This document shows, in pieces, positions 7,807 through 15,964 of a stretch of 64,000 nucleotides of DNA (the first letter of the stretch is position 1; the number at the start of each line of letters is the position of its first letter). The notes beneath the pieces were generated by a model. It saw only the letters and a list, made by a program, of their open reading frames with translations. It did no database searches and was not told the origin of the DNA. The DNA comes from Paracraurococcus ruber. GTDB lineage: Bacteria > Pseudomonadota > Alphaproteobacteria > Acetobacterales > Acetobacteraceae. The translations under genes were made by a program, and so were the position numbers. The stretch spans positions 1 to 64,000 of the forward strand of contig NZ_SMOA01000006.1 of NCBI RefSeq assembly GCF_004353985.1. The letters are read 5' to 3'.

Positions 7807-10728
7807 GTGACAGCGACCCCGCCCCCCGTGCCCGCGTCCGACGGCCTGCTCGGCTTCGGGCCCTTCCGACTGGACCGGCAGCGCCGGCTGCTGCTGCTGG
7901 CGGATGGCCGGCCGGTGGAGCTCGGCAGCCGCGCGCTGGACATCCTCCTCCTCCTGCTGGAACGGCCAGGCGCGCTGGTCGGCAAGGCCGAGCTGATGGC
8001 GCGCGTCTGGCCTGGCCTGACGGTGGAGGACGGCAATCTCCGCGTGCAGATGGCCGGGCTGCGCAAGGCGCTGGCCGAGGCGACCCCCGACCGGGCGGAT
8101 GGCCGCTATGTCGAGACCGTCCCGGGCCTCGGCTATCGCTTCGTCGCGCCCGTGCAGGTCATGCCGGACCCGGCGTCGCCAGGACCGGCGCCCGCCGCGC
8201 CGCCGGCCGCCCGGCTGTTCGGCCGGGAGGCGGCGCTGGCGCAGGTGCTGGCCGGGCTGCGGCAGGCGCGGCTGGTGACGCTGGTCGGGCCGGGCGGCAT
8301 CGGCAAGACGACGCTGGCCGGCAGCCTGGCCATCCGGGATCCGCCGCTCGGCCTGCCGGTGCGGGTGGTGGACCTCTCGCCGCTGAGCGACCCGGTCCTA
8401 GTCCCGGGCGCGATCGCCGCCGTCCTCGGCGTGGCGACCCGTGGCGGGGATGGCGCGGCGGGGCTGGTGGCGCTGCTGCGCGACCGGTCCCTGCTGCTGG
8501 TGCTGGACGGGTGCGAGCATCTGCTGGCGACCGTCGCCGCCCTGGCGGAGGCGCTGCTGCGCGGCGCGCCCGGGCTGCGCATCCTGGCCACCAGCCAGGA
8601 ACCGCTGGAGGCGGAAGGGGAGATGGTGCTGCGGCTGCCGCCGCTGGCCCTGCCACCGGACCAGCCGCATCTGGGCGCCCGGGAAGCGATGGCCTCGCCC
8701 GCCGTGCAGCTCTTCGTCGCCCGTGCCGCGGCGCGTCTCGGCGGCTATGCGCTGACGGATGCCGAGGCGCCGGTGGTCGCCGCCATCTGCCGGCGGCTGG
8801 ACGGCATCGCCCTGGCGATCGAGATGGCGGCCGGGCGGGTGGACAGCTTCGGCGTGGACGGCGTCAACCGGTTGCTGGACGACCGCTTCCGGCTGCTGGT
8901 CGGCGGCCGCCGCACCGCCCTGCCGCGGCACCAGGCGCTGCGCGCCACGCTGGGCTGGAGCTTCGACCTGCTGGCGGAGGAGGACCGGGACATCCTCTCC
9001 GGCCTGGCGGTCTTCGCCGGCCCCTTCACCCTGGGCGCGGCGGAGGCGGTGCTGGCCTCCGACGGGGTGGAGGGGTGGCGGGTGGCCGAGGCGATCGGGA
9101 CCCTGGTCGCCAAATCCCTGGTCAGCGCCGACCTGCGGCAGGCGCCGGTGCAGTACCGGCTGCTGGAGACGACGCGCGCCTTCGCGCTGGAGCAGCTGCG
9201 GGCCCGCCCGGCCATGGCGGCGCTGGCCCGCCGGCATGCCGAGCATTACCGCGACCGCATGCTGGAGGCCGAGGCGGCCTGGGAACGGACCGAGGCGCGG
9301 ACCTGGCTCGCGCTCTATGGCCGGGACATCGACAATGTGCGCGCCGCGCATGACTGGGCCTTCTCGCCCGGCGGCGACCGCAGCATCGGCCTGGCGCTGA
9401 CCGCCGCCGCGGCGGTGCTGTGGTTCCAGCTGGCGCTGCTCGAGGAAGGCCGGGCGCGGTTCGAGACGGCGCTGCGCGAGATGGACGCGGCCGGCTGCGG
9501 CGACCCGGCGGTGGATATCCGGGTGCTGGCGGCGCTCGCCGCCTCCCTTACCTACACCATCGGCCCGGGCCCGGAGGTGGACCGGGTCTGCGACCGCGCC
9601 CTGGAACTGGCGGACAGCGCCGGCGCCGGCGGCTGGCGGATGCGGGCGCTCTGGGCCAGCTGGGTGACGCGGCTGGCCGATGGGCGCTTCGCGGCGTCGC
9701 TGGACATGGCGCTGGCCTTCCAGTCCCTGGCCGGGGCCGCGGGCGACGCGGCCAACATCATCACCGGCCACCGGCTCGCCGGCGTGGCGCGCACCTATCT
9801 CGGCCGCCTGGACGGGGCGGCGGCGGCGCTGGACGCGGCGCTGGCGCCCCCGGCCCGCGGCTCGCACGTCGTCCGCGTGCCGTTCAACCAGCAGCTCACG
9901 GCACGGTCCTTCCGCAGCCAGGTGCTGTGGCTGCAGGGCTTCCCGGAGCAGGCGCTGGACATGGCGCGGCGCGCGGTGGCGGAGGCCGAGGCGCTGGACC
10001 AGCCGCTGAGCCTGTCGCTGACGCTGGCGGAGGCCGGCTGCCCGATCCCGCAGCTGGCGGGCGACCTGGCGCTGCTGGACCGGCATGTGGCGCTGATGGC
10101 GCGGACGGCGGCGGACTACCCCTTCGGCCCCTGGGCCGCCTGGGCCGCCTGCTTCGAGGGCGGGCTGCTGGCGGCCCGCGGCGAGACGGCGGCGGGAATC
10201 GCGCGGCTGCGCACCGGGCTGGACCTGCTGCGGCAGACCCGCTGGCAGATCCGGCGGACGCCCTTCCTGGCGGATCTCGGCGCGGCGCTGCTGGCGGCGG
10301 GGGAGACGGCGGAAGCCCGCGCGACGCTGGCCGAGGCGCTGGCGCGGGCCAGGCGGGACGAGGAGGCGTGGTGCCTGCCGGAATTGCTGCGGCGGCAGGC
10401 CGCGCTCGACCTCGCGGAGGCGCGGCGGGGCGAGGCCGAGGCCGGGCTGCGCGAGGCGCTGGCGGTCGCCGAGGCGCAGGGCGCGTTGTCCTGGACGCTG
10501 CGGGCGGCGACCGACCTGGCGGGGCTGCTGCCCGCCGCGGCGGGACATGCGGTGCTGGCGCCGGTGCTGGCGCGCTTCACCGAGGGCTTCGGGCTGCCGG
10601 ACCTGCAGGCGGCGGCGGCGCGGCTCCGCATGGCAGCGGCTGGCGGGTCCCGCGCCGCCCGGGACGAGGGCGCATCGCCCATCGACCCGCCGCGCGAGGC
10701 CGAGCGGCAAGGCGACCCGGGGGCCTGA
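7807..10728 (+). CDS. winged-helix / STAND-type ATPase / helical-repeat regulator
   Basis: A 973-residue multidomain signalling protein. Residues ~15-115 are an OmpR/CadC-type winged helix (FGPFRLDRQRRLLLLADGRP ... RYVETVPGLGYRFVAP). Residues ~135-420 are a STAND/NB-ARC-like ATPase with Walker A GPGGIGKTT (Lys167) and Walker B LLLVLDGCEH (Asp234). The C-terminal ~500 residues are alanine/leucine-rich helical repeats of TPR kind. By analogy with MalT/AfsR-type proteins it should be an ATP-gated activator whose repeats sense a ligand or partner. There is no transmembrane segment, so it is cytosolic. The GTG at 7807 is the only good start just before the winged helix. It stands alone, with no obvious target gene beside it. 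Confidence 0.88.
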   Translation: MTATPPPVPASDGLLGFGPFRLDRQRRLLLLADGRPVELGSRALDILLLLLERPGALVGKAELMARVWPGLTVEDGNLRVQMAGLRKALAEATPDRADGRYVETVPGLGYRFVAPVQVMPDPASPGPAPAAPPAARLFGREAALAQVLAGLRQARLVTLVGPGGIGKTTLAGSLAIRDPPLGLPVRVVDLSPLSDPVLVPGAIAAVLGVATRGGDGAAGLVALLRDRSLLLVLDGCEHLLATVAALAEALLRGAPGLRILATSQEPLEAEGEMVLRLPPLALPPDQPHLGAREAMASPAVQLFVARAAARLGGYALTDAEAPVVAAICRRLDGIALAIEMAAGRVDSFGVDGVNRLLDDRFRLLVGGRRTALPRHQALRATLGWSFDLLAEEDRDILSGLAVFAGPFTLGAAEAVLASDGVEGWRVAEAIGTLVAKSLVSADLRQAPVQYRLLETTRAFALEQLRARPAMAALARRHAEHYRDRMLEAEAAWERTEARTWLALYGRDIDNVRAAHDWAFSPGGDRSIGLALTAAAAVLWFQLALLEEGRARFETALREMDAAGCGDPAVDIRVLAALAASLTYTIGPGPEVDRVCDRALELADSAGAGGWRMRALWASWVTRLADGRFAASLDMALAFQSLAGAAGDAANIITGHRLAGVARTYLGRLDGAAAALDAALAPPARGSHVVRVPFNQQLTARSFRSQVLWLQGFPEQALDMARRAVAEAEALDQPLSLSLTLAEAGCPIPQLAGDLALLDRHVALMARTAADYPFGPWAAWAACFEGGLLAARGETAAGIARLRTGLDLLRQTRWQIRRTPFLADLGAALLAAGETAEARATLAEALARARRDEEAWCLPELLRRQAALDLAEARRGEAEAGLREALAVAEAQGALSWTLRAATDLAGLLPAAAGHAVLAPVLARFTEGFGLPDLQAAAARLRMAAAGGSRAARDEGASPIDPPREAERQGDPGA

Positions 10729-11114
10729 GGCGCGGCGGCGCTCCGGCGGCCTGCCGGGTCGGTTGACCCCGCACGCCGCTGCAAGCCATTGCCGGTGCAG
10801 CGGCTACGCGCCTCGCGCCGGTCACTGCCGCCCGCGATCCGTTCCAGCCAGCCGGCCGTTCGCTCCCGCCATCGGGCGAGCGGCCAGCCGTCGCGGCGAT
10901 GGCGGCGAGGCCACCCGGCCCGGAGGCTCGGCCGCCCAGCCCGGGCGAGCCCGGACGCCCCATGGCGGCATCGCTGTGCCGCCATTCCGCCGCCGGCGGG
11001 GGCAGGTAGCGAGGGCGGCATGCGCCTGCGATGCCACATGCCAGTGGCCCGACATCCTTGCCTTCAAGGACGGGCGCCGCGCGCCGCGGCGCCATCCGCT
11101 CCGGCTGGCGGCCG
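10729..11114. other. 386-bp non-coding gap with one hairpin
   Basis: Lies between the convergent ends of the large regulator and the TetR gene. A perfect 9-bp stem (ATGGCGGCA / TGCCGCCAT, loop TCGCTG) sits at 10962-10985 and may end transcription. No gene is supported in the rest. Confidence 0.4.
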
Positions 11115-11693
11115 TCAATCCTCGCCCGGTGGCGCCGCCAGCGCCTCGGTCGCGGCGGAGAGGATGCGGTCCGACAAGGCCGGGTCGTTCACCGCGCGGG
11201 CCAGGATCAGCGCGCCGATCATGCCGGCCAGCATGGCCAGCGCCGCATCCTCCCGCGCCTGGTCGCCGTGGCGGCCGGGCAGCAGGCGGGCCAGCCGTGC
11301 CGCGCGGTCCCGCAGCGCCGCGGTGAAGATCGCGCGCAGCCCGGGCGACTGGCGCGAGATCTCGCAGCCCAGCGCGGCGAAGGCGCAGCCCTGCCCGGGC
11401 GCGTCGCGATGCGCCAGCGCCAGGTAGCGGGCGAGGACATCTTTCAGCATCTCCGGCCCGGCCTCCTCCGGGAGCCGCGCCAGGGGGCTGCGGGACAGGG
11501 CCTGTTCGACTGCCGCCGCCGCCAGCCGGTCCTTCGAGCCGAACTGGCTGTAGAGGCTGCCATGGGTCAGCCCGGCGGCCTCGGCCACCGCATCCACGCC
11601 GACGCCGTCCAGCCCGCGTTCGCGGAACAGCCACGCCGCTTCCTCGAGGATCCGGGCCCGATTCGCCGCCGCCTGCGCCTTCGAGACCCGCAC
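11115..11693 (-). CDS. TetR-family repressor
   Basis: A 192-residue TetR/AcrR regulator. Residues ~10-56 hold the HTH (RARILEEAAWLFRERGLDGV, then LTHGSLYSQFGSKDRLAAAA). The C-terminal half, with the CAFAALGCE segment, resembles the ligand-binding domain of the AcrR/NemR-like branch. The start is GTG at 11693. It is divergent from an SDR-MATE operon across 113 bp that contains a 49-bp inverted repeat and a promoter reading toward this gene, so autoregulation and repression of the efflux operon are likely. The inducer is unknown. Confidence 0.92.
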   Translation of the reverse strand: MRVSKAQAAANRARILEEAAWLFRERGLDGVGVDAVAEAAGLTHGSLYSQFGSKDRLAAAAVEQALSRSPLARLPEEAGPEMLKDVLARYLALAHRDAPGQGCAFAALGCEISRQSPGLRAIFTAALRDRAARLARLLPGRHGDQAREDAALAMLAGMIGALILARAVNDPALSDRILSAATEALAAPPGED

Positions 11694-11728
11694 CCCTGCC
11701 GACCCTTCTCCGATCCCAGATTTCCTGC

Positions 11729-11785
11729 TTGACAGTTTTAATAGCGGTCGCCACCAATGTCAAACATGGCGATCGTCATTAAAAT
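11729..11785. promoter_or_regulatory. divergent operator/promoter for tetR and SDR-MATE operon
   Basis: Arms TTTTAATAGCGGTCGCCA (11736-11753) and TGGCGATCGTCATTAAAA (11767-11784) are complementary at 15 of 18 positions around a 13-base spacer. The right arm contains ATGGCGATCGTCAT, itself a 12-of-14 palindrome typical of a TetR operator. For the leftward gene there is a -35 TTGACA at 11763-11758, 17 bases, then TAAAAC at 11740-11735. For the rightward gene a TTGACA stands at 11729-11734 with no good -10, and a TAAAAT at 11780-11785 is a second candidate. Both promoters would be covered by bound repressor. Confidence 0.7.
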
Positions 11786-11806
11786 TCGCCGCAAGGAGAG
11801 GTCTCC

Positions 11807-12643
11807 ATGCCTGCTTCCCATGCCGCCCCCCCGGGCGCCGGCACCGCGCTGGTCACCGGCGCTTCCGCCGGCATCGGCGCCGCCTATGCGGAGCGCCTGG
11901 CCCGGCGCGGCCATAACCTGATCCTCGTCGCCCGCAGCGCCGGCCGGCTGGAGGATGTGGCCGCCACCCTGCGCGCCCAGACTGGCCGCGGCGTGGAGGT
12001 GCTGGCGGCCGACCTGGCGCAGGAGGCCGGCCTGGCGCTGGTGGAGGCGCGGCTGCGAGCGGACCCGCACATCGCCCTGCTGGTGAACAATGCCGGCATG
12101 GCGTTGGCCGGGCCGGTGGCAGGCGCCGATCCGGCGCGGCTGGCGGCCATGGTGCAGCTGAACGTGGTAGCGGCAGCGCGGCTGGCCGCCGCCGCGGCCA
12201 CCGCCTTCAGGGCGCGCGGCCAGGGCACGCTGGTGAACATCGCCTCCGTCCTCGGCCTGGCGCCGGAGCGCTTCAACGCGGTCTATGCCGCCTCGAAGGC
12301 CTTCATGCTGGCGCTGTCGCAGGGGCTGGACGCGGAGCTGCGCGGCAGCGGCGTGCGGGTGCAGGCGGTGCTGCCGGGCGCGACGCGCACCGCCATCTGG
12401 GCCGCCGCCGGCCTGGACCTGGCCAGCATCCCCGCCGACATGGTGATGGAGGTGAAGGAAATGGTGGACGCCGCCCTCGCCGGCCTGGATGCCGGGGAAC
12501 TGGTCACTCTCCCCTCCCTGCCCGATGCGGCCGGTTGGGAAAGGCTGGACCGGGCGCGCCTTGCCCTCGGCCCCCACCTGTCGCGCCGCCATGCCGCCGA
12601 GCGCTACGCGCGCGGCGGGCAGCCGGCGGAGGCGGGCGCGTGA
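11807..12643 (+). CDS. short-chain dehydrogenase/reductase
   Basis: A 278-residue classical SDR with a Rossmann fold. It has the TGASAGIG cofactor loop at residues 17-24, an Arg-containing second strand (VARS, favouring NADP(H)), NNAG, and the catalytic Tyr160-x3-Lys164 (YAASK). The ribosome site AAGGAGAGG is strong. It is the first gene of an operon with a MATE transporter: its TGA overlaps the transporter's GTG. It is controlled by the divergent TetR, judging from the shared operator. Pairing an oxidoreductase with an efflux pump suggests modification and export of a toxic compound; the substrate is not predictable. Confidence 0.9.
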   Translation: MPASHAAPPGAGTALVTGASAGIGAAYAERLARRGHNLILVARSAGRLEDVAATLRAQTGRGVEVLAADLAQEAGLALVEARLRADPHIALLVNNAGMALAGPVAGADPARLAAMVQLNVVAAARLAAAAATAFRARGQGTLVNIASVLGLAPERFNAVYAASKAFMLALSQGLDAELRGSGVRVQAVLPGATRTAIWAAAGLDLASIPADMVMEVKEMVDAALAGLDAGELVTLPSLPDAAGWERLDRARLALGPHLSRRHAAERYARGGQPAEAGA

Positions 12644-14046
12644 GCGCCGCGCTGTCCCCGGCCATCCCCGGGGCGGTTGCCGCGCCGGGGGCGGCCGAGC
12701 TGAACCCGCGCACGCGGCGGCTGCTGCACGACCCGATCGTGCCGACGCTGCTGCGCATGGCCTGGCCCAACATCCTGATCATGCTGGCGCAGGCCTCCAC
12801 CGGGCTGATCGAGACCTGGTGGGTTTCCCACCTCGGGACCGATGCGCTGGCCGGCATGGCGCTGGTCTTCCCGCCGGTGATGCTGATGCAGATGATCTCG
12901 GCCGGCGCGCTGGGCGGCGGCATCTCCTCGGCCGTGGCGCGGGCGCTGGGCGCGGGGAAGCGGGACACGGCGGATGCGCTGGTGCTGCACGCCGTCATCA
13001 TCAACCTGGTGCTCGGGCTGGCTTTCTCCGCCCTCATGCTCGGCTTCGGGCGCGGGATCTACCAAGCGATGGGCGGGGAGGGCGGCGCGCTGGAGGCGGC
13101 GCTGGCCTATTCCCACATCGTCTTCCTCGGCAATCCGCTGCTCTGGCTGATGAACGGCCTCGCCAGCGTCATCCGCGGCACCGGCAACATGCTGGTCCCC
13201 GCGCTGGTGATCTGCGCCGGCGTGGCGCTGCTGGTGCCGCTGTCGCCGCTACTGATCTTCGGCTTCGGGCCGGTGCCCGCGCTGGGCGTGGCCGGCGGCG
13301 GCTGGGCGCTGGTGCTGTTCAACGTCATGGGCTGCGCGGTGCTGGGCTGGTATGTGCTGTCCGGCCGCAACCTGGCGCGCTTCCGCCCGGCGGCGCTGCG
13401 CTGGCCGATGCTGCGGGAGATCCTGCGGATCGGCGCCGTCGCCGCCATCAGCACCCTGCAGACCAACCTGACCATCGCGCTGCTGACCGCGCTGGTGGCC
13501 GGCCATGCCGGGCTGGATGCGGTGGCGGGGTTCGGGACGGGCGCGCGCCTGGAATACCTGCTGGTGCCGCTGGCCTTTGGCCTGGGGGCGCCGCTGGTGG
13601 CGCTGGTCGGCACCAATATCGGCGCCGGCCAGCGGGAGAGGGCGCTGCGCATCGCGCTGACCGGCGGCGGCATCGCCTTCCTGCTGACCGGGATGGTGGG
13701 CGTGCTGGCGGCCTGCTTCCCGGTGGCTTGGCTGGGGCTGTTCAGCGCCGAGCCCGGGATGATCGAGGCGGGCAGCCAGTACCTGCGCATGGTCGGCCCG
13801 GCCTATGGCTTTTTCGGCCTCGGGCTGGCGCTGTACTTCGCCTCGCAGGGCGCGGGGCGGCTGGGCTGGCCGCTGGGCGCGGGCTTCCTGCGCATGGTGA
13901 TCGCGGTCGGCGGCGGCTGGCTGGCGCTGCGGCTGACGGGATCGCTGGAAGCATTGTTCGCCGTCGCCGCATTCGCGCTGGCGGTCTACGGCACCGTGCT
14001 TGCCCTGGCGGTCAGGGCCGGCGTCTGGTTCCGCGCCGCGGGCTGA
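12640..14046 (+). CDS. MATE-family efflux transporter
   Basis: A 468-residue multidrug and toxin extrusion antiporter of the inner membrane with about 12 hydrophobic segments in two homologous halves. The first half has LLRMAWPNILIMLAQASTGL and ETWWVSHLGTDALAG, the second IGAVAAISTLQTNLTIALLT. The start is GTG at 12640, overlapping the stop of the SDR gene by four bases, which implies translational coupling. An open frame extends further upstream but is only overlap with the SDR gene. It is driven by Na+ or H+ as for the family. A double-hairpin repeat follows its stop. Confidence 0.93.
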   Translation: MSAALSPAIPGAVAAPGAAELNPRTRRLLHDPIVPTLLRMAWPNILIMLAQASTGLIETWWVSHLGTDALAGMALVFPPVMLMQMISAGALGGGISSAVARALGAGKRDTADALVLHAVIINLVLGLAFSALMLGFGRGIYQAMGGEGGALEAALAYSHIVFLGNPLLWLMNGLASVIRGTGNMLVPALVICAGVALLVPLSPLLIFGFGPVPALGVAGGGWALVLFNVMGCAVLGWYVLSGRNLARFRPAALRWPMLREILRIGAVAAISTLQTNLTIALLTALVAGHAGLDAVAGFGTGARLEYLLVPLAFGLGAPLVALVGTNIGAGQRERALRIALTGGGIAFLLTGMVGVLAACFPVAWLGLFSAEPGMIEAGSQYLRMVGPAYGFFGLGLALYFASQGAGRLGWPLGAGFLRMVIAVGGGWLALRLTGSLEALFAVAAFALAVYGTVLALAVRAGVWFRAAG

Positions 14047-14057
14047 CCTCCCGGTTT

Positions 14058-14114
14058 CCAAAGGCCCTTCGGCCTTTGGCGGGAGGAGTGTGAGGAGGGC
14101 AGCGCCCTCCTCAC
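14058..14114. repeat. double-hairpin intergenic element, copy 2
   Basis: Perfect stem CCAAAGGCC / GGCCTTTGG with loop CTTC at 14058-14079, then a perfect 11-bp stem GTGAGGAGGGC / GCCCTCCTCAC with loop AGC at 14090-14114. It lies between the convergent MATE gene and the small membrane protein gene, whose stop codon (14111-14113) is inside the second stem. It is related to the element at 4388-4443 and can serve as a bidirectional terminator. Confidence 0.8.
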
Positions 14115-14611
14115 GCCGCGGACGTCCACGGCCTCAGCGCCTCCGGGATGCGGAAATCCTTCGGCACCTCGAAGTCGCTCGCCGCGCCGCGCATCTGCCC
14201 GGGCGTTTTCGGCATGCCGCGCCGGTCGGCGAAGCTGCGGACGGGCTGGCGTTCCCGGCGGCTGGAGAGCGCCCGGGCGCAGAGCACGTCCAGCAGCGTG
14301 ACGCCGGCGACGGCGGCCAGCGCGACGCCGGCGCCGCCGCGCCGGCGGCCCAGCCCCGTCGCCAGCGTACCGAGGTCGAGCGCATCGCCGGCGACGCGGC
14401 CCCAGATCCAGGGCGTCGGGTCGCGTGAGGCCAGGATGCCGATGCCGGTTGCGATCTCCCGCGCGCCGTAGCCGGCGATCAGCCCTTCCTGCCCGCGCAG
14501 GCCGAGGCCGCGGGCCAGCGCGCGCGGCGCCAGCAGTTCCACCACGCCGAGGCCGATGCTGAACCAGCCGAGGCCGCGGGCGACACCGAGCGTCCTGTCG
14601 GCGCGCCTCAT
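14111..14611 (-). CDS. small membrane protein coupled to zinc alcohol dehydrogenase
   Basis: A 166-residue protein of unknown function. The N-terminal two thirds carry three hydrophobic segments ([46 protein letters not shown]). The tail is charged and proline-rich ([16 protein letters not shown]). Relatives are often labelled cyclase/dehydrase-like; I recall similar proteins beside zinc alcohol dehydrogenases in related bacteria but cannot confirm this here. Its ATG overlaps the dehydrogenase stop by four bases (ATGA), so the two are translated together. A role in positioning or protecting that enzyme would be speculation. Confidence 0.7.
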   Translation of the reverse strand: MRRADRTLGVARGLGWFSIGLGVVELLAPRALARGLGLRGQEGLIAGYGAREIATGIGILASRDPTPWIWGRVAGDALDLGTLATGLGRRRGGAGVALAAVAGVTLLDVLCARALSSRRERQPVRSFADRRGMPKTPGQMRGAASDFEVPKDFRIPEALRPWTSAA

Positions 14612-15777
14612 GGCCGGATCACCACCTTGATGCAGCTGTCCAGCTTGTCGCGGAAGGTCTTGTACATCTCCGGCCCCTGTTCCAGCCCGATGCGGTGGGT
14701 GATGACGAAGGACGGGTCGATCTGCCCCTGCTCGATGCGGCGAAGCAGGTCGTCGCTCCAACGGTTCACATGCGTCTGGCCCATGCGGAAGGTCAGGCCC
14801 TTGTTCATGGCCATGCCGAAGGGGATCTTGTCGACCAGCCCGCCATAGACGCCGGGGATGGAGAGCACGCCGGCCGGGCGGCAGACATACATCATCTCCC
14901 GCAGCACATGCGGCCGGTCGGTCTCCAGCATCACCGCCTGCTTGGCGCGGTCATAGATGCTGTCCAGCGTGGCGGTGGCGTGCGCCTCAAGCCCCACGCA
15001 GTCGATGCATTTCTCCGGCCCCTTGCCTTTGGTCAGCTCGTTCAGCCGCTCGACCGTGCTCTCGGTCTCGAAATTGATGGTGGTGGCGCCGCCGGCGGCG
15101 GCCATCGAGAGGCGTTCGGGCACGCAGTCGATGGCGATCACCTGGCGGGCGCCGAGCAGGATGGCGCTGCGGATCGCCATCTGGCCGACCGGGCCGCAGC
15201 CCCAGATCGCCACCGTGTCCTCCGGCTGGATGTCGCACTGCACGGCGGCCTGCCAGCCGGTCGGGAAGATGTCGGACAGGAACAGCACCTGCTCGTCCGT
15301 CAGGCTCTGCGGCACCTTGATATGCGTCTTGTCGGCGAAGGGCACGCGCAGGTATTCCGCCTGCCCGCCGGGATAGCCGCCGGTCAGGTGGGTGTAGCCG
15401 AACAGCCCGGCGGTGGTGTGGCCGAAGACCTTGTCGGCCATGTCCTTGTTGCGGTTGGACCGCTCGCAGACGCTGAAATTGCCGCGTTTGCACTGGTCGC
15501 AGTCGCCGCAGATGATGGTGAAGGGGATGACGACGCGGTCGCCCTTCTTCAGGCCACGGCAGTCCGGCCCCACCTCCTCGACGATGCCCATGGTCTCATG
15601 GCCCATGATGTCGCCGTTCTTCATGCCGGGCATGAAGTTGTCGTACAGATGAAGGTCGGAGCCGCAGATCGCGCAGGACGTGACCTTGATGATCGCGTCG
15701 CGCGGCTGTTCGATCCGCGGATCGGGAACGTTGTCGCAGCGGATGTCCTGCTTGCCGTGCCATACCAGTGCGCGCAT
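14608..15777 (-). CDS. zinc-dependent alcohol dehydrogenase, formaldehyde-dehydrogenase-like
   Basis: A 389-residue medium-chain dehydrogenase. Catalytic zinc ligands are in [11 protein letters not shown] and GHETMG. The structural zinc site is [16 protein letters not shown], and the NAD-binding loop is [10 protein letters not shown] followed by an acidic residue in IDCVPER. The long insert before the structural zinc site and the C-terminal region resemble glutathione-independent formaldehyde dehydrogenases. The ATG at 15777 is preceded by GGGAGGAA; longer upstream frames have no start of that quality. It is transcribed with the small membrane protein gene downstream. The substrate is probably an aldehyde or alcohol; specificity is uncertain. 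Confidence 0.9.
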   Translation of the reverse strand: MRALVWHGKQDIRCDNVPDPRIEQPRDAIIKVTSCAICGSDLHLYDNFMPGMKNGDIMGHETMGIVEEVGPDCRGLKKGDRVVIPFTIICGDCDQCKRGNFSVCERSNRNKDMADKVFGHTTAGLFGYTHLTGGYPGGQAEYLRVPFADKTHIKVPQSLTDEQVLFLSDIFPTGWQAAVQCDIQPEDTVAIWGCGPVGQMAIRSAILLGARQVIAIDCVPERLSMAAAGGATTINFETESTVERLNELTKGKGPEKCIDCVGLEAHATATLDSIYDRAKQAVMLETDRPHVLREMMYVCRPAGVLSIPGVYGGLVDKIPFGMAMNKGLTFRMGQTHVNRWSDDLLRRIEQGQIDPSFVITHRIGLEQGPEMYKTFRDKLDSCIKVVIRP

Positions 15778-15857
15778 GCCGGGGTTCCTCCCGAGAGCAC
15801 GCCGCGCCCGCCTGCGCGCGCGCGGCCTGCCCTCCTCATTGTTGGCGGAGCGTCGTC

Positions 15858-15887
15858 CCGCATCCGGATGAGCCGATCCGGATGCGG
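15858..15887. promoter_or_regulatory. perfect 12-bp inverted repeat upstream of the alcohol dehydrogenase
   Basis: CCGCATCCGGAT and ATCCGGATGCGG flank GAGCCG. Each arm itself contains the palindrome ATCCGGAT, so this could be two operator half-complexes 14 bp apart. It lies 80 bases before the dehydrogenase start and 77 bases after the CDF gene stop, both leftward. An operator and a terminator of the CDF transcript are both possible; no T-run follows. Confidence 0.5.
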
Positions 15888-15964
15888 TCGGGTCTCGGCC
15901 TTGCTGCGGGGGCCGTCCTGTGCCGAACGCGGGGGAGCGGGCCGGGTTGTGAGCGCGGGCGGCG

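Noticed and set aside
3909-8066. A 1385-codon open frame antisense to the RND pump gene
   Set aside because: Its composition is His/Arg/Gln/Asp-rich low complexity, as produced by reading GC-rich coding DNA backwards. The sense strand carries an unmistakable full-length RND pump.
11807-14046. Biosynthetic gene cluster around the SDR-MATE pair
   Set aside because: Only an oxidoreductase, a transporter and a regulator are present; no scaffold-forming enzyme is nearby.
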